A program made the translations under genes and the position numbers. Under the pieces are notes generated by a model. That model did not search any database. It saw only the letters and a list, made by a program, of their open reading frames with translations, and was not told where the DNA came from. 6,263 nt of DNA from positions 1 through 6,263 of the forward strand of contig CALEOQ010000119.1 of the NCBI GenBank assembly GCA_937910255.1, in the 5' to 3' direction. Shown piece after piece: positions 1-4,730 of the stretch. Position 1 is the stretch's first letter; each line of letters begins with the position of its first letter. This stretch comes from an uncultured Caulobacteraceae bacterium. Lineage in GTDB: Bacteria > Pseudomonadota > Alphaproteobacteria > Caulobacterales > Caulobacteraceae.

Positions 1-967
1 TGGCCACCATCTCGCCCATGCGGACCTTGCCCACCGAGCCGCGGTGCTCCAGCCATTCGGTCCCGGAGATGACCGTCGAGGCCTGGGCCTCGGTGCCGGC
101 ATAGAGCTCCTGGATGACCTCGCCGCCCAGCCAGTGGATGAAGGCCTCCTTGAGCCAGGGCGGGCAAGGCGCAGCCAGGTGCCAAAGGGTCTGCAGCGAC
201 GACAGGTCGTACTTGGCCCGCGTCTCCTCCGGCAGGTGCCAGATCCGGTTCATCATGGTCGGCACCATATAGACCCAGCTGGCCTTCCAGCGCGCGATCT
301 CGGCCAGGGTCTTTTCGGGATCGAACCTGGGCATCACCACGATGTGGGCGCCCATGTTTATGGCCGACATCATCATGCCGAAGCCGGCGTTGTGATAGAG
401 CGGGGCCGGCAGCAGGGCGACCGACTCGGCCCGCAGCTGCCAGCCGCCGACCTCGGGGATGTCTTTCACCGTCACGCCGGGCTGGCCGGCCAGGATCAGC
501 TTGGGCCGGCCGGTGGAGCCGCCGCTGGTGGGCGCCTTGGAGACCGGTGCAATGACATCAGGCAGGTCGGACTCGTCGTCGGCCTGGGCGGCGATGTCGT
601 CGATATTCACCAGCGGCTTGTCGATCGCATGGTCGAAAGCCGCGATGACGATGGGGGTCTTGGCCAGCTCCATGATCGCCTCGAGCTCGGCCTTGGGCAG
701 GCGGAAGGACACCGGCTGCGGCGTCGCCCCCACCTTCCACAGGGCCCAGCAGGCCTCCACGAAGCCTGTGCTGTTGGGCAGGCCCAGGGTGACCAGGTCG
801 CCGTGCTTGACCCCCAGCGCCATCAGGCCGCGGGCCAGGCGGTTGGTGCGCCGGTGGAACTGGCCATAGGTCAGGGTTTCATCGCCACAGGAGACCGCCG
901 GGGCGTCGGGCTTTTCCCGGGCCAGGTCAGCCAGGCGCGCGCCCAGGGAAATCGTCTCGTCAGCCAT
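1..967 (-). CDS. AMP-forming acyl-CoA synthetase (adenylate-forming ligase), 3' end beyond the window
   Basis: This cytoplasmic enzyme would activate a carboxylic acid with ATP to an acyl-adenylate and then load it onto CoA. The first 322 residues are present; family members are usually about 510-550, so roughly the last 200, including the C-terminal lid domain, are missing. The N-terminus (from MADETISLGARLADLA) matches the family start. The P-loop motif reads TSGGSTGRPK (residues 147-156), a substrate-pocket motif LPAPLYHNAGF lies at 186-196, and the adenylate-binding motif YAGTEA at 289-294, followed by SGTEWLEHRGSVGK. The GGSTG form of the P-loop and the EWLxHxGSVGK stretch recall bile-acid/steroid-type and FadD-like CoA ligases, but the substrate cannot be read from sequence. 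The ATG at 967-965 has an AGGGA ribosome site 9 bases upstream. It is divergent from rraA with 194 bases between. Family call is secure; substrate is unknown. Confidence 0.93.
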   Translation of the reverse strand, partial: MADETISLGARLADLAREKPDAPAVSCGDETLTYGQFHRRTNRLARGLMALGVKHGDLVTLGLPNSTGFVEACWALWKVGATPQPVSFRLPKAELEAIMELAKTPIVIAAFDHAIDKPLVNIDDIAAQADDESDLPDVIAPVSKAPTSGGSTGRPKLILAGQPGVTVKDIPEVGGWQLRAESVALLPAPLYHNAGFGMMMSAINMGAHIVVMPRFDPEKTLAEIARWKASWVYMVPTMMNRIWHLPEETRAKYDLSSLQTLWHLAAPCPPWLKEAFIHWLGGEVIQELYAGTEAQASTVISGTEWLEHRGSVGKVRMGEMVA

Positions 968-1161
968 GGTTCGTCGTCCCTAATGCAGGGTCGCGGCTCG
1001 TTGGGCGTCCGCGATCTCTATGAAATGGTATGCCGTCGGAATGGGAGGGCGGCGCAACCAGTTTCCCCTGCGACGCCCGGCCCTGGCAAGGGGTTGGAAG
1101 ATCATGCCCCCTGCCGCTATCAGCATGCCATCGAGTCAGTCCCTTGCAGGAGCCCCGCCCC
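968..1161. other. Divergent intergenic region between the acyl-CoA synthetase and rraA
   Basis: These 194 bases hold the 5' ends of both divergent genes and must contain both promoters. No protein-like reading frame, RNA gene or long inverted repeat stands out. Ribosome sites are visible for both genes: AGGGA on the minus strand at 981-977, and AGGAG on the plus strand at 1148-1152. No convincing promoter for the minus-strand gene could be picked out. Confidence 0.6.
1094..1123 (+). promoter_or_regulatory. Possible rraA promoter
   Basis: TTGGAA at 1094-1099 and TATCAG at 1118-1123 are 18 bases apart. Each matches the sigma-70 hexamers at 4 of 6 positions, and GCTATCAG also partly fits the Caulobacter -10 form GCTANAWC. 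Transcription would begin about 30 bases before the rraA ATG at 1162. This is a weak match chosen mainly by position. Confidence 0.28.
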
Positions 1162-1641
1162 ATGTCGGAATCTCACACCTCGGTCGCCGACCTCAGCGAC
1201 GAGAACGAGGGCGCCGCCCAGGTGCTGCGCCTGCAGCTGCGAGACCTGGGCGGGCGCAAGGCCTTTTCCGGCCCCATCCGCACGGTGGCCTGCCATGAGG
1301 ACAATTCCAAGGTGAAGGCCGTCCTGGCCACGCCGGGGAACGGCGCGGTGCTGGTGGTGGACGGCGGGGGGTCGCTGAACTGCGCCCTGGTGGGCGACAT
1401 GATCGCCCAGAGCGCGGTGGATCATGGCTGGGCCGGCGTGGTGGTCCATGGGGCGGTGCGCGACGCTGGCGTGCTGGCGACGCTGGACCTCGGCGTCAAG
1501 GCGCTGGGGACCATGCCCCTGCGCAGCGTCCGCCGCGACCAGGGCGAGACCGATGTTGTGGTCGCCTTCGGGGGCGTGATCTTCACGCCGGGCGACAGGC
1601 TGTTCGCCGACGAGGACGGGGTCATCGTCCTGCCGGCCTGA
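1162..1641 (+). CDS. rraA: RraA family protein: RNase E activity regulator A or 4-hydroxy-4-methyl-2-oxoglutarate (HMG) aldolase-like
   Basis: The gene encodes 159 residues, close to the 161 of E. coli RraA. RraA-type landmarks run in order: LGGRKAFSGPIRTV (29-42), HEDN (45-48), VLVVDGGGS (63-71), GDMIAQSA (78-85), GWAGVVVHGAVRD (89-101), and FGGVIFTPGD..FADEDGVIV toward the C-terminus. E. coli RraA binds RNase E and inhibits it. Relatives that keep a D-x20-R-D pattern are divalent-metal-dependent HMG/oxaloacetate aldolases or decarboxylases, and this protein keeps it (D79, R100, D101), whereas E. coli RraA has Gln in place of the last Asp. An aldolase activity is therefore plausible, although the overall sequence is closest to the RraA subfamily. 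The ATG at 1162 is preceded by AGGAG with a 9-base spacer. Longer in-frame starts, such as 1030, lack family-like sequence. It converges on the DUF2218 gene. Confidence 0.9.
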   Translation: MSESHTSVADLSDENEGAAQVLRLQLRDLGGRKAFSGPIRTVACHEDNSKVKAVLATPGNGAVLVVDGGGSLNCALVGDMIAQSAVDHGWAGVVVHGAVRDAGVLATLDLGVKALGTMPLRSVRRDQGETDVVVAFGGVIFTPGDRLFADEDGVIVLPA

Positions 1642-1655
1642 GGGTTCAGGCCGGC
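1632..1655. terminator. Hairpin shared by the convergent rraA and DUF2218 gene ends
   Basis: GCCGGCCTGA (1632-1641) and TCAGGCCGGC (1646-1655) form a perfect 10-bp inverted repeat with a 4-base loop (GGGT). Each arm contains the stop codon of one gene plus its last two codons, so both proteins end in Pro-Ala. The stem is very GC-rich and would form in transcripts from either strand. No T-tract follows on either side, so it is not a textbook intrinsic terminator. It may act with Rho, or mainly protect 3' ends. Confidence 0.6.
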
Positions 1656-1939
1656 GTTGGGCGCCAGTCCACCGCCAGGTCCGGCTCGCGGAAGGCGAAC
1701 CGCTTGAGGTGGCTGGCGATCACCTCTTCCAGGCGGACGAGATCCTCGGGACTGTTCGCCTGCGCCGAAAGCGCCAGGCCCTCGGGCCCGACGGCGAGCC
1801 GCGTCTCGCCCATGGGAAAGGCGATGCGCCCGCCCTGGTCGTCGAACTCGGCCGTGACCTTGTGGCCGAAGTGTTTGCAGAGCTGGACCATGTAGCGCTG
1901 CGCGTGGGCGGTGGCGACCGTGGCTGTCGAGATGTGCAT
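1646..1939 (-). CDS. DUF2218 family protein
   Basis: This is a small soluble protein of 97 residues, the full length usual for stand-alone DUF2218 proteins. Typical features are the opening STATVATAHAQRYMVQLCKHFGHK (residues 4-27, with C21, H23 and H26), a central FPMGETRL stretch, and the ending LEEVIASHLKRFAFRE..DW. The biochemical role is unknown. In other bacteria the domain occurs next to, or fused with, siderophore-interacting ferric reductases, and the Cys/His cluster would suit metal handling; this is inference. It lies 11 bases downstream of padR and is surely co-transcribed with it. The chosen ATG at 1939-1937 has AGGGAG (1951-1946) 6 bases upstream, and the first base of that site is also the last base of the padR stop. 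A GTG at 1954-1952 would add five residues and overlap the padR stop as GTGA, but the family start and spacing favour the ATG. Confidence 0.88.
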   Translation of the reverse strand: MHISTATVATAHAQRYMVQLCKHFGHKVTAEFDDQGGRIAFPMGETRLAVGPEGLALSAQANSPEDLVRLEEVIASHLKRFAFREPDLAVDWRPTPA

Positions 1940-1950
1940 GGGCGTCTCCC

Positions 1951-2511
1951 TCACAGGCGTTCGATCTTGCCGGCCGCCTCGTCGAGGACGGCGGCCACAG
2001 CGGCGGCCTCGGCGTCGCTGGCCCCGCGGGCCAGGCGCAGCCTGAGCGCGGTCTTCACATTCTCCATGGCGCGGCGGACCTTGTCGCGGCCGGCGTCGTC
2101 GGCGCCCACCGAACGCATGCGGGCGAAGATGGCGTCCACCGAAGGCTTCTGCGCGGCCAGGGCCTCGCGCCCCGCCTCGGTGATCGCATAGAGCTTGCGC
2201 CCGCCCTCGCCAGCGCTCTGCACGGCGAAGCCTTCGTCCTCCAGCAGGGCCAGCGTCGGATAGATGGCGCCGGGACTGGGGCGGTAGGCGCCGCCGGTGC
2301 GCTCTTCCAGGGCGCGGATCAGCTCATAGCCGTGGGAGGGCGCCGCCTCGATCAGGGCCAGCAGCACGAAGCGCAGGTCGCCGTGCTCCAGGAAGCGGCC
2401 GAGCCGGGGACGTCCGCCGCCGCGGCGGCCGCCATGGTGACCGCCATGACCCGGCATGCCGTCGCGGCTGTGGCGGGCGCGGTGGGGGTTGAAACCAAAG
2501 TGTCGATACAT
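1951..2511 (-). CDS. PadR family transcriptional regulator, YqjI-like
   Basis: This 186-residue DNA-binding repressor resembles E. coli YqjI, a nickel-responsive PadR protein that controls the ferric reductase gene yqjH. Residues 1-38 form a low-complexity His/Gly/Arg tail (H4, H10, H14, H22, H25, H26) that could bind metal. The PadR winged-helix domain spans about 40-115, with RFLEHGDLRFVLLALI, HGYELIRALEE, YRPSPGAIYPTLALLEDEGF and EGGRKLYAIT. A helical C-terminal dimerisation part follows (about 120-186). Unlike YqjI, which has a Cys- and His-rich tail, this protein has no cysteine, so its metal preference could differ. It is the first gene of a two-gene unit with DUF2218, preceded by a repeat-rich AT-rich region likely to be its own operator. 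The ATG at 2511-2509 has only a weak AGGA further upstream. Family assignment is firm; the ligand is inferred. Confidence 0.92.
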   Translation of the reverse strand: MYRHFGFNPHRARHSRDGMPGHGGHHGGRRGGGRPRLGRFLEHGDLRFVLLALIEAAPSHGYELIRALEERTGGAYRPSPGAIYPTLALLEDEGFAVQSAGEGGRKLYAITEAGREALAAQKPSVDAIFARMRSVGADDAGRDKVRRAMENVKTALRLRLARGASDAEAAAVAAVLDEAAGKIERL

Positions 2512-2520
2512 GTGTGTTTT

Positions 2521-2573
2521 CGTTCCTATTTCGATCTATCGAAACAATAGATATATCGAAACATATCGGAACG
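2521..2573 (-). promoter_or_regulatory. Operator/promoter region of the padR-DUF2218 operon
   Basis: This AT-rich island just upstream of padR carries several related boxes. TATCGAAACA occurs exactly at 2537-2546 and 2554-2563, with a variant TATCGGAACG at 2564-2573; the starts are 17 and 10 bases apart. The first box is also half of a perfect dyad TTTCGAT-CT-ATCGAAA (2529-2544). CGTTCC (2521-2526) and GGAACG (2568-2573) form outer inverted arms, and GATATATC (2550-2557) is palindromic. PadR regulators usually bind dyads over their own promoter, so autoregulation is the natural reading. The exact -35 and -10 cannot be fixed; TTTCGA and TAGATC on the minus strand, 17 bases apart, are one weak option. 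Confidence 0.6.
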
Positions 2574-2583
2574 CAAGGCGCCC

Positions 2584-2625
2584 CAGGAAGGACGCTTCAG
2601 GAAAGACGCTTCAGGGAAGAGGGGA
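2584..2625. repeat. 14-bp tandem repeat, three units, between oxyR and padR
   Basis: Three consecutive 14-base units start with CAGG. Units 1 (2584-2597) and 2 (2598-2611) differ at a single base and both end GACGCTT. Unit 3 (2612-2625) shares about its first half and then diverges. The array sits directly after the oxyR stop codon and upstream of the padR operator. No strong stem-loop or T-tract for an oxyR terminator is visible here. Slippage duplication is the simplest origin. Confidence 0.7.
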
Positions 2626-2632
2626 CGAGGCC

Positions 2633-3553
2633 TCAGTGCGCCAGGGGCTGATCGACCACGCTGCGCATGATGTCGGCCAGCAGCCGGCCCTCGGCGGCGC
2701 GGCTGGAGCCGGAGCGCCAGGCCACCACGATCTCGCGGCTGGGATGGTCGGTGGCCAGCGGCCGGATCGTCACCGCAGCGGCGTCGGTGAGGCCGGCGGC
2801 CACCGCCATGGCCGGCAGGAAGCTGACGCCGAGGCCTGAACCCACCATCTGCACCAGGGTCGGCAGGGAGGTGGCGGCGAAGGGGCCGTCATCGGTATTG
2901 GCCCGCGGCGCCTTCAGGCCGCAGGCGGCCAGGGCGTGCTCGCGCAGGCAATGGCCGTCCTCCAGCAGGATCATCTCTTCCCGCTCCAGCTCATCGGGCG
3001 GGGTGGCGCTCATCTGCGCCAGGGGATGGTTGGCCGGCAGGGCGGCCACCAGCTCGTCATCGGTCACATGGGCGAGATCCAGGCCCGTCGTCTCATACGG
3101 CAGGGCGATCAGGGCGGCGTCCAGCTGGCCGGCCTTGAGGCCGGCGATCAGCCGCTGGGTCAGGTCCTCGCGCAGGAACAGGCGCAGATTGGGATATTGC
3201 GTGCGCAGCAGGGGGAAGACCCGCGGCAGCAGGAAGGGCGCGACCGTAGGGATCACCCCCAGGCGGAAGCGCCCGGCCAGGGGCTGGCCGGCGTGGCGGG
3301 CCTCCTGCACCATCTCCTCGGCCTCGTTGAGGATGGTGGCGGCCCGGCGCAGGGCGGCCTCGCCCACGGCGGTCAGGATCACCCCGGTCCGCGCCCGATC
3401 GACCACCGGGGCGCCCAGGGTGCGCTCCAGCTCCTGGATGCCGGCCGAAAGGGTCGGCTGGGTGACGTGGGCGGCCTCGGCGGCGCGGCCGAAGGCGCCG
3501 TGCTCGGCCAAGGCCTTGAGGTATTGCAGCTGGCGGACGGTGGGCAGGATCAT
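2633..3553 (-). CDS. oxyR: OxyR, LysR-type hydrogen-peroxide-sensing transcriptional regulator
   Basis: This 306-residue regulator (E. coli OxyR has 305) switches peroxide-defence genes when H2O2 forms a disulfide in its sensor domain. The N-terminal helix-turn-helix covers about residues 5-62 (RQLQYLKALAEHGAFGRAAE, VTQPTLSAGIQELE). The effector domain starts near 94 with GRFRLGVIPTVAPFLLP. Both redox cysteines are present in LLEDGHCLREHALAAC (C202 and C211), nine apart as in E. coli C199 and C208, and are followed by the conserved FAATSLPTLVQMVGSGLGVSFLPAMAV. The start at 3553-3551 matches the family N-terminus; a longer frame from 3625 would add 24 unrelated residues and run through the promoter. 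A promoter with an embedded OxyR-type box lies immediately upstream and predicts a leaderless mRNA and autoregulation. No katG, ahpC or other usual target is in the window. It lies 196 bases downstream of murI. Confidence 0.96.
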   Translation of the reverse strand: MILPTVRQLQYLKALAEHGAFGRAAEAAHVTQPTLSAGIQELERTLGAPVVDRARTGVILTAVGEAALRRAATILNEAEEMVQEARHAGQPLAGRFRLGVIPTVAPFLLPRVFPLLRTQYPNLRLFLREDLTQRLIAGLKAGQLDAALIALPYETTGLDLAHVTDDELVAALPANHPLAQMSATPPDELEREEMILLEDGHCLREHALAACGLKAPRANTDDGPFAATSLPTLVQMVGSGLGVSFLPAMAVAAGLTDAAAVTIRPLATDHPSREIVVAWRSGSSRAAEGRLLADIMRSVVDQPLAH

Positions 3554-3559
3554 GCCTGC

Positions 3560-3588
3560 AATATAGGCCGCGCCTATCGAGTTTCCAA
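3560..3588 (-). promoter_or_regulatory. oxyR promoter (leaderless type)
   Basis: On the minus strand TTGGAA (3588-3583, 4 of 6 to the -35 consensus) and TATATT (3565-3560, 5 of 6 to the -10) are separated by exactly 17 bases. Six bases separate the -10 from the A of the oxyR ATG at 3553, so that A is at the expected +1. This predicts a leaderless mRNA and explains why no usable ribosome site is seen; the only AGG is one base from the ATG. Confidence 0.6.
3563..3577. promoter_or_regulatory. OxyR-type operator half-site in the oxyR promoter
   Basis: The sequence is ATAG, seven bases, CTAT, which is the spacing of one half of the E. coli OxyR consensus (ATAG-N7-CTAT repeated). It is a 15-base dyad with 6-bp arms and also fits the general LysR T-N11-A rule. 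It lies in the spacer and overlaps three bases of the -10, where bound OxyR would block its own promoter. A second full half-site at the consensus distance is not recognisable on either side. Confidence 0.62.
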
Positions 3589-3637
3589 AAACAATCGATT
3601 GGACCCCGGCTGGTCGCCGGACCATGTTGCGCGGGTC

Positions 3638-3663
3638 GAGGCGGACGGCTTCCAGGCCGCCTC
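3638..3663. repeat. 7-bp inverted repeat in the murI-oxyR spacer
   Basis: GAGGCGG (3638-3644) and CCGCCTC (3657-3663) are perfect complements with a 12-base loop. It lies about 90 bases past the murI stop and about 85 upstream of the oxyR start. No T-tract follows in either direction, so it is at best a candidate Rho-assisted terminator or 3'-end stabiliser for murI. Confidence 0.3.
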
Positions 3664-3666
3664 AAC

Positions 3667-3748
3667 GTCCGGGGGGTCGCGTCGTCTCTCCCCCAACGCC
3701 CCCAAGCGCCCCCAAGCGCCGATGCGCCCCCGGACCCCGCCTCTCCCC
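3667..3748 (-). repeat. G-rich repetitive structured spacer downstream of murI
   Basis: On the minus (murI mRNA) strand there are six runs of four or five G within about 60 bases (3748-3745, 3738-3735, 3731-3727, 3713-3709, 3703-3699, 3694-3690), with loops of 6, 3, 13, 5 and 4 bases. Part of this is a near-perfect 10-bp tandem repeat (3691-3720, plus-strand unit CCCAAGCGCC). A perfect 9-bp inverted repeat, GTCCGGGGG at 3667-3675 and CCCCCGGAC at 3727-3735, flanks the repeat core. The stretch begins two bases after the murI stop. It could form a quadruplex or a long-loop stem and may mark the murI 3' end. Function is inferred only. Confidence 0.5.
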
Positions 3749-3749
3749 T

Positions 3750-4601
3750 TCAGGCCTGTTCGAAGCTCAGGGGGCCTTCCCAGAAGGTCTCCACCAGCTG
3801 GTGCTGGGCGCCGGGCCGTCCGGTGGTCAGGAAGCGGCGCGCGCCGCTGGAGCCGGCCTCGATCTCCGGATGGCGTTCCAGGTAGCCCGCCAGGGCCGCG
3901 GCCGTGGCCTCGGGCTGGTGGATCAGCGGCGTGCCGGGCCTGAGCGCGGCGCGGAACATGTCGGCGACGATCTCATAATGGGTGCAGCCCAGGATCGCCC
4001 GGTCCGGCGCCCGGCCGATGCGGGCGGTGATGGCCGCCACATGCCGCTCGACCTCGGCGGCCAGGTCGACGGCGCCGGCATTGGTCTCGATCAGACGCGC
4101 CAGTTCGGGGCAGGGTTCGACGAAGACGGCCACGTCCTGGCGGCGCTTGTCGATCTCGATCTCATAGACCCGGCTGCGGGCCGTGGCCGGGGTGGCGAAC
4201 ACCGCCAGGATGTCGAGCTTCTCCACCTTGTCGCCCCGGCGTTCGGCCTCGTGCTCCCAGGGCAGGCCGGTGGCCGCCTCGATGGTCGGCACGATCAGCC
4301 CCAGCACGTTCACCGGCCGCCCCAGCTCGCGGCGGCGCTGCGGCAGCCAGGTCTGTTGCAAACGGCGCAGCGCGATGGCCGAGGCGGTGTTGCAGGCCAG
4401 GACCACCAGGTCGCAGCCTTGCGCGAACAGCCGGTCGCAGCCGGCCCGGGTCAGGTCGACGATCTCTTCCCCCGGTCGCCCGCCATAGGGGGCGTTGGCC
4501 TGGTCGGCCAGATAGACGAGGTCGGCCTGCGCAAAGCGCTCGACCAGCTTGCGGTGGACGGTCAGGCCGCCCACTCCGGAATCAAACACGCCGATGGCCA
4601 T
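3750..4601 (-). CDS. murI: Glutamate racemase
   Basis: MurI interconverts L- and D-glutamate without a cofactor, supplying the D-Glu of the peptidoglycan stem peptide in the cytoplasm. The 283-residue length is normal. Motifs appear in order: GVFDSGVGGLTV (4-15, with catalytic-site D7 and S8), LADQANAPYGGRPGEEI (31-47), the first catalytic cysteine in VLACNTAS (C70), LIVPTIEAA (102-110), and the second catalytic cysteine in ILGCTHYE (C206, with H208 beside it). All expected catalytic residues are present, so the enzyme should be active. The ATG at 4601-4599 is right for the family, but AGGA lies only one base from it, so the ribosome site is poor and a short or absent leader is possible. It is divergent from the M3 peptidase gene and upstream of oxyR in the same direction, with a separate oxyR promoter. 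Confidence 0.96.
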   Translation of the reverse strand: MAIGVFDSGVGGLTVHRKLVERFAQADLVYLADQANAPYGGRPGEEIVDLTRAGCDRLFAQGCDLVVLACNTASAIALRRLQQTWLPQRRRELGRPVNVLGLIVPTIEAATGLPWEHEAERRGDKVEKLDILAVFATPATARSRVYEIEIDKRRQDVAVFVEPCPELARLIETNAGAVDLAAEVERHVAAITARIGRAPDRAILGCTHYEIVADMFRAALRPGTPLIHQPEATAAALAGYLERHPEIEAGSSGARRFLTTGRPGAQHQLVETFWEGPLSFEQA

Positions 4602-4669
4602 GTCCTGGCTTTAGCGGGCCGCCGGGCCGTCGGCCAGAGCCTGCAGGCGTAACATTACAACCCCGTCAT

Positions 4670-4697
4670 GTGACGTTCAGCCCAAGATGGCTAAGGT
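4670..4697 (+). promoter_or_regulatory. Promoter of the M3 peptidase gene, Caulobacter housekeeping form
   Basis: GTGACGT (4670-4676), 13 bases, then GCTAAGGT (4690-4697) resembles the Caulobacter housekeeping promoter form TTGACGS-N10-14-GCTANAWC. Transcription would begin near 4703, giving a leader of about 28 bases that contains the GGAG ribosome site at 4722-4725. The -35 overlaps a dyad CGTCA-TG-TGACG at 4664-4675, which could be an operator. Confidence 0.45.
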
Positions 4698-4730
4698 CCC
4701 CCCAAACCTTTCGCGAACATCGGAGATTTC

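Noticed and set aside
968..1161. Small open frame on the minus strand (960-1163, 67 residues) in the divergent region
   Set aside because: It overlaps both gene starts and has no hydrophobic segment or family-like motif. The space is better explained as two promoters.
44..1315. 423-residue open frame on the plus strand
   Set aside because: It is antisense to the acyl-CoA synthetase and then runs into rraA in another frame. It has no domain signal and is a GC-driven shadow.
1940..1954. GTG start for the DUF2218 gene overlapping the padR stop
   Set aside because: The ATG at 1939 has a well-spaced AGGGAG ribosome site and matches the family N-terminus. The GTGA overlap remains possible but less likely.
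2584..2625. Possible short CRISPR-like array
   Set aside because: The units are only 14 bases, directly abutting with no spacers, and decay by the third copy; this is a simple tandem duplication.
3554..3625. Longer oxyR start at 3625
   Set aside because: It adds 24 residues absent from OxyR proteins and would place the promoter and the OxyR-type dyad inside the coding region.
2667..3943. Long plus-strand open frames opposite oxyR and murI (2667-3566, 2936-3943, 3624-4652)
   Set aside because: All are antisense to secure genes, have Arg/Ser- or Gln/Gly-rich low-complexity translations and show no recognisable motif.
4639..4648. Perfect 10-base palindrome GCCTGCAGGC upstream of murI
   Set aside because: GC-rich palindromes of this length are frequent in such DNA, and it has no repeat partner or clear position relative to a promoter.
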